Under the pieces are notes generated by a model. It did no database searches and was not told the origin of the DNA. It saw only the letters and a list, made by a program, of their open reading frames with translations. This document shows, one piece after another, positions 10,401 through 17,675 of a DNA stretch of 64,000 nt. Origin of the DNA: an uncultured Pirellulaceae bacterium (GTDB lineage Bacteria > Planctomycetota > Planctomycetia > Pirellulales > Pirellulaceae). The stretch lies in NCBI GenBank assembly GCA_937967505.1, contig CALCJM010000033.1, positions 24,607-88,606 on the forward strand. Reading direction: 5' to 3'. Position 1 is the first letter of the stretch. Every line of letters begins with the position of its first letter. The position numbers and the translations under genes are program-made.

Positions 10401-10638
10401 GTACCTGCCTGATCTCAAATATGTTTTGCAAGTGCTGTTCCAGCCGACTGGAAACAAACGCTTCGACACGGCCCGCATCAGCCCCTGGAAACGGTGTGCT
10501 GACCACACCCACACGCTTGCGCAGCACCGGATCCTCAAGCGCCGGGATCACCAACGCCGAAGATACTCCCCCGATAAAGATCACACAAATCACCAGCAAT
10601 AACATGCGTGGGTTCTGTTTCAACAGTTGAGCCATCAT
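7459..10638 (-). CDS. RND-family efflux permease
   Basis: A 1059-residue protein, the normal size for AcrB/MexB/CusA-type permeases. The order is TM1, a periplasmic porter domain (EAFVSSRLEQHLQNI..., PQVLRASGLTVQKIADQV), TM2-6 (VTGLIVALGLLIDNAIVMVEDI), a large central loop, a second porter domain, TM7 and TM8-12. It exports substrates across the envelope using proton motive force together with an adaptor and an outer-membrane channel. The TM4 acidic pair is D-N rather than D-D, and the TM10 site usually holding Lys reads AINDSIV, so the proton relay differs from AcrB. The start overlaps the adaptor gene by four bases (ATGA), indicating a coupled operon. No outer-membrane channel gene follows. 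Confidence 0.9.
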   Translation of the reverse strand: MMAQLLKQNPRMLLLVICVIFIGGVSSALVIPALEDPVLRKRVGVVSTPFPGADAGRVEAFVSSRLEQHLQNIFEIRQVRSNSRQGISNLVIELRDDVNEVAAVWERVAKSIDDARTDLPPGCLDPELEVFPLKAYAAIIAVQWHASAPPSDALVSRIARQLKDRINGLSGTEQVEVFGDAREEFLIEVPPQVLRASGLTVQKIADQVSANFVTQPAGSLQSRDSAILIDLPDARATESALGSILITDGTGQSVAINEMGTVQRAMKQPRQDLAIVNGREAIVLGAFVNQASSMPAWTAALEGVLDDFQNTYRAEVSIAPVFLQQRHISARLETLMGNLLLGTVVVVGVVWLLMGWRSMVVVGLAVPLSASMVLVAMRVMDIPLHQMSVTGLIVALGLLIDNAIVMVEDIRLRQAQGSTVQAAVSASIAHLKVPLSGSTLTTALAFLPIAILPGPAGEFVGTIAISVILAISASFLLAMTVIPALFAFLQPHGDGQWAAEEGLELPWLTNIYQWLLRVVFRFPVLGILVAVLLPAAGFGFAMQLPEQFFPASDRRQIQIEVELAAGSGLEKTRDTVLAMQDKVVADAGVSAAYWFVGRSAPTFYYNVVPRRRGTPFYAQAIVDLNLGQDPTEIVDRLQRRLDQDFPPARTIVRQLQQGPPFDAPVEIQLQGPDLDVLRELGSQLRLALAGLSDVTHTRSDLEETIPKLTLAVDPQQASEAGLNRASIAGQLYQALAGVSAGTAFDGDLEMPVRVKVADAESPSANFARLGSMQVYGRSWRTNTGPNTGAGQGGMPVAARTSPPKSGTPLSALTNMSLEGDVGAIVRLDGTRANEVMAYTRPGVLPSSVVAQFKRRLASSGFHLPSGYSLTLGGESAQRSHAVNQLIANAPLLLALMVLTLVGSLGSFRQALIVVVVGALSIGLAGLALAMSGYPLGFMAIVGTMGLVGVAINDSIVVLAAITEHHHNAPSTTSGPTAAVPERMDRSNLVATVSGCTRHIVATTLTTIAGFTPLILSGGGFWPPLAVTIAAGVAGATLMALFLVPSLYLLFYRQSTMHSC

Positions 10639-11765
10639 GGGGCCGGTTCCCCTTTGACAGGTGGCAGGGACGGCAGAGACTTGGTCGGGGCCAACTGAAT
10701 CGGACGGGACAAATCACCGGTGCCAGCGGCTGGAATGACGCTTTGGCCCGGGACAACGCGATGGGTTCCATCAGCAATCACCAGATCGCCTTCGGTCAGT
10801 GCACCGCGTACATAGGCCGTATCGTTTTCTACATGGATGACCTCGATCGTTCGCAGTGCGGCAATCGTCTGGTCGCCACGATTTTCCAGCACCATGGTTG
10901 ACCACAAACCACCGGCACGTTTCTGCATCGCCGACAGGGGCAACCAAAACCCCGTCACTTCCCGGAAACTGTCGAAACTGACTTTGACAATACTGCCCAA
11001 GGAATAATCCGCCGCAGACAGATCACTGGTGATTTCCAACTGCACTTTGCGGGTGCGTGTTGACTGATCCACCACTGGCGCAATGGATTTGATCAGCGCC
11101 TCTGCGGCGCGATTGTCTTCCATCACAACTTCCAACCGCCGTCCCGGGAACTGAGCGCGAGCCGTTTTTGCCGCAATACTGACTTCGACCGTTGGAGTTG
11201 AATCGCTGACCACTTCCGCCAACGGCTGCCCTGTGGCAGCCAGCTGTCCCGGAAAAGCACTCAGCCGCGAAAGTGCACCGGAGAATGGAGCAATCAGAGT
11301 CGAACTTTCTATTCGTGCGTCAAGTTCAGCCAGTTGGCTTTCTAGGTCGGCCACACGCGCTGTCGGTTGTTGTCCATTGCGAGCCGAATCCAACGCATTG
11401 GAGACTTGCTTCCGCTGGTTTTCCAATCCGACGATGTCGAATTGCGCAATGACCTCGCCAGCCTTTACCCTCTGACCCGACGTTTTGGAAACAAGCACCA
11501 CTTTTCCGGATCGCCCAAACCCTAACCTGGCTGTCTGTCCCGGCTGAAGCGTCCCGTAATAGGTTGCCACTTCGTTGTATTGACCGGTTTGGGCAATCCG
11601 CACAACGTTGACCACGCGCGGCGGTGGTTCTACGTTCCCTTTTCCCGGACCTGCCGTCTGGTCATGGCATCCGGTCGCCACCGGCAACAGCGCCATACTC
11701 CCCATCAATAAACATCGATGCAGTCGATAAGCCCAGTGGTCCATTTTTTCAAACAATGCTTGCAT
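10635..11765 (-). CDS. RND efflux periplasmic adaptor lipoprotein
   Basis: About 376 residues from the ATG at 11765. An ATG at 11744 and a GTG at 11822 are alternatives; none has a strong ribosome-binding site. The N-terminus is a lipoprotein signal ending LLPVATGC, so the protein is probably lipid-anchored. The membrane-fusion protein order follows: beta-barrel and biotinyl-lipoyl half (KVVLVSKTSGQRVKAGEVIAQFD), a short helical hairpin at about 125-165, the second lipoyl half (STLIAPFSGALSRLSAFPGQ), then beta-barrel and membrane-proximal domains. It would join the downstream permease to an outer-membrane channel. The first gene of a two-gene operon. Confidence 0.88.
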   Translation of the reverse strand: MQALFEKMDHWAYRLHRCLLMGSMALLPVATGCHDQTAGPGKGNVEPPPRVVNVVRIAQTGQYNEVATYYGTLQPGQTARLGFGRSGKVVLVSKTSGQRVKAGEVIAQFDIVGLENQRKQVSNALDSARNGQQPTARVADLESQLAELDARIESSTLIAPFSGALSRLSAFPGQLAATGQPLAEVVSDSTPTVEVSIAAKTARAQFPGRRLEVVMEDNRAAEALIKSIAPVVDQSTRTRKVQLEITSDLSAADYSLGSIVKVSFDSFREVTGFWLPLSAMQKRAGGLWSTMVLENRGDQTIAALRTIEVIHVENDTAYVRGALTEGDLVIADGTHRVVPGQSVIPAAGTGDLSRPIQLAPTKSLPSLPPVKGEPAP

Positions 11766-12159
11766 CAGGGTCGGTAGAGGATTTTGGTACGCGGGACTCG
11801 GACCTATACGGAATATCGACACCTAGGGTCGGGCCAAAATTTCAATTTTATGGGCTCGATCTGAATCGGGCACAGGCAAAATCGTGACTGTTCCAGTTTC
11901 TCGCATCGGCCGAGGCTGACTTTACCGATTGGAGAAGCGTTGTGTCGTTCGATTTAGATTGCCGTTCTCCTCTCGTAATCAGGGCCAGGGAAAGACAATT
12001 CTCACAGGGTGCAGTTAAAAAGAGGGAGATCACGGAAGCCCGGGTTGCGTTTCCGGGCAATTTCTGAACTTTTATCATTTCCCAAGTTCAAATCGCAGGA
12101 GAATCCAGGATAATTTGGAGCACCTTGATTTCTCAACTCTGATTCAGCAGGTTCATGCG
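11766..12159. other. Divergent intergenic gap
   Basis: About 390 bases between the efflux operon (minus) and the beta-helix gene (plus), so both promoters should lie here. I see no clear hexamer pair, and the minus-strand open frames at 11848-12078 and 12002-12238 are not convincing. Confidence 0.35.
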
Positions 12160-13416
12160 ATGCTCCCCAAATTTCTACGATCCCGTTTTCTGTTGTGTGC
12201 GTTATTTGCATTTCTTTCCGTTGGTTTTTGGCAATCACGCAGTGCTGTTGCAGAAACTTTCTATGTCAGCGTCACCGGCGACGATGAAAATCCCGGCACC
12301 AGAGCGCAGCCTTGGCGGTCGGTTTCCGAATCGGCCTTACGTCTCACGGCGGGAGACCGACTGTTGATTTTTCCGGGTTCCTATCTGAATGAAGGAGAGA
12401 TTTTGGTCAGGAAGGTCGAACCCGAAACATTTGAGTACTTCCCGTTGGAAGGCTCCAAAAGTGAAACGACCTACATTGGATCGGCCACTTGGGTTCGCCC
12501 AAGAATCTACGGCAGCATCGATATCCGCGGCAGTCACATCAACGTGGAAAATTTGACCGTGCTTGGTGACCGGGAAACTCCCAATGCCGGCATTAGTGCA
12601 TTCGAAAGTCACAACATCGCCATCAAAAACTGCATCGTAGCCTATCATGGGGGAGGTGGAATTCAGTTTGTTCTTTCCGATCTGGTGACGGCTGTTAATA
12701 ACCGCAGTTATTTCAATGCGGCCACCAATCCCGATCAACACAGTGGCATCTCCTCTTTCCAACCGGTTGTCCGAACCGATACCGGGGAACAGTACGGCGT
12801 CGTATTTGCCCAGAATATTTGCTTCGGCAACCGTACCGAAGTGCCCAACTCTCAAGGAAGCATCACCGACGGCAACGGAATTATTCTCGATGATCACAAC
12901 TACACTCAATTCAACGGACAGCTTGCCGATGTGATCGCGGGCACATCCGACCCGCAGTCTTCCTCGGGAGATCCGGAACTTGATCTTGATGCGGAGGGCA
13001 ACCCGCTGCCTTACAGGCGTCGATCGGTGGTCAGCGGGAACGTTTGTGTCAAAAACGGCGGGCGCGGGATTCACGTCTTCCTTTCCGACAATGCGGTGCT
13101 TTGGCGCAACCTGTGTATTACCAACCTCAGGTCACAAGGCGTCCAGGACACTCTCCCGCGCGATGAAACCGGCAATCCATTTTTTCTGTTTGGAGAAATA
13201 AACGTGGCAGATTCGACCCGCATTGACGTTCTGGGCAATACCGCTGCTGCCAATCAAGCAGAAACTGCGGCGGCGGCAGAACATCTTTTCGATCTACAAG
13301 GCCAAGCCACAACCAACCGCTGGCAGTCAAACAGATTCTTCAACTTCTTTCCCAACGGGCCGATTGTCAGTGTCGCCAACGCCCCCGATTCCGAACTGTT
13401 GCTGCTGGATAAATAG
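12160..13416 (+). CDS. Secreted right-handed beta-helix (DUF1565-like) protein
   Basis: About 418 residues from ATG 12160, which has AGG eight bases upstream and places a signal peptide at the N-terminus (FLLCALFAFLSVGF...AVA). The mature protein begins FYVSVTGDDENPGTRAQPWRSVSESALRLTAGDRLLIFPGSY, the DUF1565-type entry of many parallel beta-helix proteins. Repeating NNI-x-I-x-N and G-x-G-I rungs follow (HNIAIKNCIVAYHGGGGIQFV, RGIHVFLSDNAVLWRNLC). Such proteins often bind or cleave polysaccharides, but no lyase catalytic residues can be assigned. It stands alone between the efflux operon and the PKS cluster. Confidence 0.75.
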   Translation: MLPKFLRSRFLLCALFAFLSVGFWQSRSAVAETFYVSVTGDDENPGTRAQPWRSVSESALRLTAGDRLLIFPGSYLNEGEILVRKVEPETFEYFPLEGSKSETTYIGSATWVRPRIYGSIDIRGSHINVENLTVLGDRETPNAGISAFESHNIAIKNCIVAYHGGGGIQFVLSDLVTAVNNRSYFNAATNPDQHSGISSFQPVVRTDTGEQYGVVFAQNICFGNRTEVPNSQGSITDGNGIILDDHNYTQFNGQLADVIAGTSDPQSSSGDPELDLDAEGNPLPYRRRSVVSGNVCVKNGGRGIHVFLSDNAVLWRNLCITNLRSQGVQDTLPRDETGNPFFLFGEINVADSTRIDVLGNTAAANQAETAAAAEHLFDLQGQATTNRWQSNRFFNFFPNGPIVSVANAPDSELLLLDK

Positions 13417-13633
13417 ACGCCGATAGCGCCGGCGAAAGTAACGTTAGCCAGCGGTTGACCCCAGTCGGGACGCCCAAACGGCGGGCGGCGGACATCCCGG
13501 GGTGTGACGTTCTGTCTATTGCGGGCCACCGAGTCGCTTTTGTTGTGGATTTTCCGTAGCGGATCTACGAAGATTGGGATAACGTTCACCCTATCAACTT
13601 CGAACCGGTTCTCCACGACTTGCCGCTCGTTCT

Positions 13634-15358
13634 ATGTCAACTGCCCACCCTGCCGCTCACCCCCTCCGCACACTTACTATCAGCGGCGGGGTGCTTGATC
13701 TCAATGCGCTCCATCAGATCAGCACTGGGGCCGCCAGGCTATCGATCACCAGCGACCCAAACGTCGCCTCGCAAATGAAGGCTGCCTGCCGGGCGGTTGA
13801 CCGGGCAACCGACGAAGGCTGGTCGGTCTACGGTGTGACGACAGGGTTTGGCGGTATGGCGGATGTGCCGGTACCCTACGACATGGCGGCCGCCTCACAA
13901 AATAATTTGCTTTCTTTTCTGGCAACCGGCATCGGCGATCCCGTTGACCGACGACACGTGCGCGCGGCGATGGCGCTACGCGCCAATGTGCTGCTGCGTG
14001 GTCATTCAGGAGTACGGTTGGAACTGGTCGACCGACTGGTTAAATTTCTCAACGCCGACGCGATTCCGGTGGTCCGTGCCCTAGGCTCGATTGGTGCCAG
14101 TGGTGACCTGGTTCCACTGGCTTCGATTGCGCGGGCGATCACGGGCCACGCGACAGGCCAGGCCGTTTGCGTTGACGGCCGCTACATCGACAACGCGTGC
14201 GCGCTGAAGCAACTGGATTTGGAACCGATTCAACTACGGTCCAAAGAGGGCCTGGCCCTGGTCAACGGGACTTCATTTTCAGCTGCCATCGCCGCCAATT
14301 GCGTCAACGAATCCAGGCAACTTATGGCGCTGACGTTGAACGTCAATGCAATTATGATGGCGGCTTTAAACGTTCAACAACAGCCCTTCGAACCCTTTGT
14401 CCACGAACTGAAACCGCATCCGGGCCAGCAATGGACCGCTCAGATAATGATGCGGTTGTTGAATGAGGGAGCCCGCTCAAAAAATCCGGATCGGCAACCG
14501 GATCACAATGGCCATCCGGAGACCAACGGCAGCTCCACCAACGGCAAACCTCAGAGCAGGGTCCAGGACCGCTACGCGTTGCGATGCTTCCCCCAGTACT
14601 TCGGATCCATCGTGGAAAACCTGGCACGCATTGGCCAGACGGTGACCACTGAAATGAATGGTGTGTCAGACAACCCGCTGGTCGATAGCCGACACAATAC
14701 ATTCTTTCAAAGCGGCAATTTTCTGGGCCAGTATATCTCCCGGACGATGGATGACTTACGCACCGACATCGGAATGATGGCCAAGCATTTAGATGTGCAA
14801 ATCGCCACTCTGGTGGCCCCCGAATTCAGCCGTGGCCTGCCGCCCTCCCTGCAAGGCAACTCCGCATTGCCCTTCAATATGGGCCTGAAGGGACTCCAGA
14901 TCACTGGAAATTCGATCATGCCAATGCTTTCCTGGTACGGCAATCCGATCGCCAGTCACTATCCGACTCACGCCGAACAGTTCAACCAAAACATTAACGG
15001 GCTTAGTTGGGGCAGCGCTAATTTGGCGTGGGATTCCATTGGCCTGTTTCAAAAATACCTGGCAACCGCGTTAATATTCGCTGCACAGGCCATCGACTTA
15101 CGAGCAAAGCAAACCCTAGGCCATTTTGATGGCAGGCAATTATTGAGCAACATGACCGTTGCCGTCTACCAGCACGTTTATAATTTAACCGGGCAAGCCC
15201 CCGGTGCACGCAGACCGTTGGTGTTTGATGATGGAGATCAAAGCCTGGAATACTGGCTGGCAGATTTAGTCGGAGAGCTGGAAGACGGCAACAAAATCGC
15301 GGCGAGCATACTGCCGATAACAGAATCATTCGAGGCAACATTTTTGGCACATTCATAA
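13634..15358 (+). CDS. MIO-dependent phenylalanine ammonia-lyase (PAL/HAL family)
   Basis: A 574-residue protein. The MIO cofactor is formed by self-cyclisation of A155-S156-G157 (GSIGASGDLVPLA), and the catalytic Tyr66 lies in VYGVTTGFG. The substrate-selectivity pair is F95-L96 (NLLSFLATG). Phe at this site is typical of PAL, whereas tyrosine ammonia-lyases have His, so deamination of L-Phe to trans-cinnamate is the best guess. The C-terminal half (MGLKGLQITGNSIMP, THAEQFNQNING) closely resembles cyanobacterial PALs. A Gly/Ser/Asn-rich, hydrophilic insertion of about 30 residues (near 285-315) precedes the VQDRYALRC motif. The gene opens the PKS operon, 73 bases before the ligase, and presumably supplies its aryl starter acid. 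An aminomutase role is not excluded. Confidence 0.85.
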   Translation: MSTAHPAAHPLRTLTISGGVLDLNALHQISTGAARLSITSDPNVASQMKAACRAVDRATDEGWSVYGVTTGFGGMADVPVPYDMAAASQNNLLSFLATGIGDPVDRRHVRAAMALRANVLLRGHSGVRLELVDRLVKFLNADAIPVVRALGSIGASGDLVPLASIARAITGHATGQAVCVDGRYIDNACALKQLDLEPIQLRSKEGLALVNGTSFSAAIAANCVNESRQLMALTLNVNAIMMAALNVQQQPFEPFVHELKPHPGQQWTAQIMMRLLNEGARSKNPDRQPDHNGHPETNGSSTNGKPQSRVQDRYALRCFPQYFGSIVENLARIGQTVTTEMNGVSDNPLVDSRHNTFFQSGNFLGQYISRTMDDLRTDIGMMAKHLDVQIATLVAPEFSRGLPPSLQGNSALPFNMGLKGLQITGNSIMPMLSWYGNPIASHYPTHAEQFNQNINGLSWGSANLAWDSIGLFQKYLATALIFAAQAIDLRAKQTLGHFDGRQLLSNMTVAVYQHVYNLTGQAPGARRPLVFDDGDQSLEYWLADLVGELEDGNKIAASILPITESFEATFLAHS

Positions 15359-15431
15359 TGCAGGCGTCCCGCTGGCCAATCGAATGTCGCCTGTCAGGAG
15401 CCGGCACTGCGATTCCCCCACAAATGACACA

Positions 15432-17513
15432 ATGAATATCTGCGAACACATTGACGCAACAGCGCGAATTTTCCCCCACAAACCGGCAATTATTTTTGAG
15501 GGAAATCGGTTTTCCTATGCGCAGATTCAACAACTGTCAGTCGGCGCATCGCGGGCACTCGAAGCGGTCGGCGTCGCTCCCGGAGACCGGGTGGCAATTC
15601 AACTGGGCAACGTGCCGGCATTTGCAGTCTGGTACTACGCAATCTTGCGCGTCGGCGGCATCGCGGTTTCGCTCAGCACGCGTCTGGCGACGGACGAAAT
15701 TGATTTCATGATGACTGACTGCGGTGCTACCGTCCTGATTGCCCCCGACAGCCAGCCCATTTCCTCTCAAGACCTCCCCCAGATTGTTAAAAAGACGTTT
15801 TTCGTTTCCGATGATGCCAGCACATCCAACGGTAACCCACTCGATTCTACAGGTGCAGCACCGCCGATCCCTGACCGGACGGCCGACAGGTTTCACGACG
15901 CGTCACCGGATGACGCTGCGTTGATCCTGTACACCTCCGGCACCACAGGATTTGCCAAAGGCGCAACACTGTCCCATCAAAACGTTCGATCCAACGTTTG
16001 CGCATTCAATCATCTGTGCGGGCAAACGTTAGAGTCTGTCGTTCTTCTAACCGTTCCGCTGTTTCATTGCTTTGGCCAAAACGCATTGCTGAATTCCTGC
16101 TTCCATGCCGGCAGCACAATTGTCCTGCAACGAAAATTTGATCCGGCCCAATCCCGACGCCTGATCATTGAACATCAGGTAAATCAGCTGTATGGTGTTC
16201 CCGCCATGTTCCAGATGCTGACCGAATGCTGCACGCCGACCGATCTGACCCGCGTTAACTACTGCTTTTCGGCAGCGACCACGTTGCCCATTCAGGTCGC
16301 CGACGCGTGGCGGAAAAAGTATTCGATGCCGATTTACGAAGGCTATGGGTTGACCGAAACCTCTCCGTTTGCCAGCTACAACCACCGGTTGAAGTTTGTC
16401 CCCGGGTCGATCGGGGCCCCCATTGATGGCTGCGAAATGAAAATTGTTGATACCGAAACAGGTGTTGACTGCCCCAATGGAACTCTCGGCCAGATCGCAA
16501 TTCGCGGCCCCAATGTGATGCTGGGCTACTGGAACCAACCTGAGGAAACCTCAACAGCAATCCGCGACGGTTGGTTTTATTCGGGCGACATTGGGCGCCG
16601 GGACAACCAAGGGTACTTCTATATTGTGGATCGCGTCAAAGACATGATCTCGGTGGGCGGGCTGAAAGTCTTTCCCGCAGAAGTTGAACGTGTCCTGCTT
16701 GATTTGGAAATCGTTTCCGAAGCAGCGGTTGTGGGCATCGCCGGCGGCGTACTGGGCGAACAGGTCGTTGCCTGGATAGTGATCGACCAGGATGCAGCCG
16801 CAGGGAAGAGTGAAAGCGATATTTTGGCCAACGTGAAGGAGCATGCGCGTGAGCATCTGGCCAACTATAAAACGCCCAAACACGTTTGGTCGATCGCAGC
16901 GCTGCCTCGCAATCCTGCGGGCAAGGTCCTGAAAAAAGTACTGCGTGAGCAATCGCCTAGTGTTGCAATGGAAAGTATTGAATCCGATCCGGAAAACCCC
17001 GCAGGGGTGTCGATGGAAGTCATTCAAGCGCTTCGCACGACTGTCGCTCCGCAACTGCGTGAGAAACTGTCTTCTGCATATGCGTCGGAAGCGCAGCGCG
17101 CGACGCAAACCTATCTACAAAATGTGATCCAAAACATCACAGGGGACACCGCTCCGCCAGCCCTAGAGGACAAATTATTGGACGCCGGCCTGGATTCGTT
17201 GATGCTGGTCGAACTGAGTCATCAGTTGCAGGCGGAAGTGGGTTCCGAGGTCAGTATTTCTGCGACGCTGGTATTTGATTATCCACGTGTGGTCGATTTG
17301 GCTGCGTTTCTGGTTTCCGCGATTCAGGAGTCCAATTCCAGTTCAGAAGCCAATTCGGTAGACGCGCTCGCTCGCGTGCGTGCGAATCAATTTGATGCGG
17401 CTCAGGCAGAAATAGACCATGGCCTACGGGCGGTTAACCGCAGTGCAACCGAAATCGCAGCCATGTCCGAAGAAGAAGTACTGGAAGAATTGATACGCGA
17501 ATTGGAAGAGTGA
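15432..17513 (+). CDS. Aryl/acyl-CoA ligase fused to an acyl carrier protein
   Basis: About 694 residues from ATG 15432. The AMP-binding domain (1-510) has the P-loop YTSGTTGFAKG at 167-177, YEGYGLTETSPF, the hinge segment SGDIGRRDNQGYFYIVDRVKDMI and catalytic Lys498 in PAGKVLKK. It looks 4-coumarate:CoA-ligase-like and lacks an obvious FAAL insertion. An ACP follows at about 555-635 with the phosphopantetheine Ser589 in GLDSLM. The final 25 residues (MSEEEVLEELIRELEE) look like a C-terminal docking helix. The protein therefore probably activates cinnamate (or a related acid), loads it onto its own ACP and delivers it to the next protein, the PKS, 162 bases downstream. No start-site ribosome-binding sequence is evident. 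Confidence 0.87.
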   Translation: MNICEHIDATARIFPHKPAIIFEGNRFSYAQIQQLSVGASRALEAVGVAPGDRVAIQLGNVPAFAVWYYAILRVGGIAVSLSTRLATDEIDFMMTDCGATVLIAPDSQPISSQDLPQIVKKTFFVSDDASTSNGNPLDSTGAAPPIPDRTADRFHDASPDDAALILYTSGTTGFAKGATLSHQNVRSNVCAFNHLCGQTLESVVLLTVPLFHCFGQNALLNSCFHAGSTIVLQRKFDPAQSRRLIIEHQVNQLYGVPAMFQMLTECCTPTDLTRVNYCFSAATTLPIQVADAWRKKYSMPIYEGYGLTETSPFASYNHRLKFVPGSIGAPIDGCEMKIVDTETGVDCPNGTLGQIAIRGPNVMLGYWNQPEETSTAIRDGWFYSGDIGRRDNQGYFYIVDRVKDMISVGGLKVFPAEVERVLLDLEIVSEAAVVGIAGGVLGEQVVAWIVIDQDAAAGKSESDILANVKEHAREHLANYKTPKHVWSIAALPRNPAGKVLKKVLREQSPSVAMESIESDPENPAGVSMEVIQALRTTVAPQLREKLSSAYASEAQRATQTYLQNVIQNITGDTAPPALEDKLLDAGLDSLMLVELSHQLQAEVGSEVSISATLVFDYPRVVDLAAFLVSAIQESNSSSEANSVDALARVRANQFDAAQAEIDHGLRAVNRSATEIAAMSEEEVLEELIRELEE

Positions 17514-17530
17514 CAAAACATAACGACCGT

Positions 17531-17609
17531 CGTCCGTTGGCGACGCTGCCAGCGTCGGAGCGAAGCTGGCAGCATCGTCAACGGTAAACTCTCAACTGCC
17601 CATCGCCTA
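17531..17609. repeat. Palindromic repeat family 1, copy A (left arm missing)
   Basis: The core GTTGGCGACGCTGCCAGC / GCTGGCAGCATCGTCAAC forms a long imperfect hairpin with spacer GTCGGAGCGAA. The right arm ends CAACTGCCCATCGCCT. The matching left arm seen in copies B and C is absent. The element lies between the ligase and PKS genes. Confidence 0.8.
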
Positions 17610-17675
17610 ACAGCGTTTCGGCGGGACCCCATTTGAAAGTCCATCGCACGAACAAAAACCGACTGACCAAATAAT

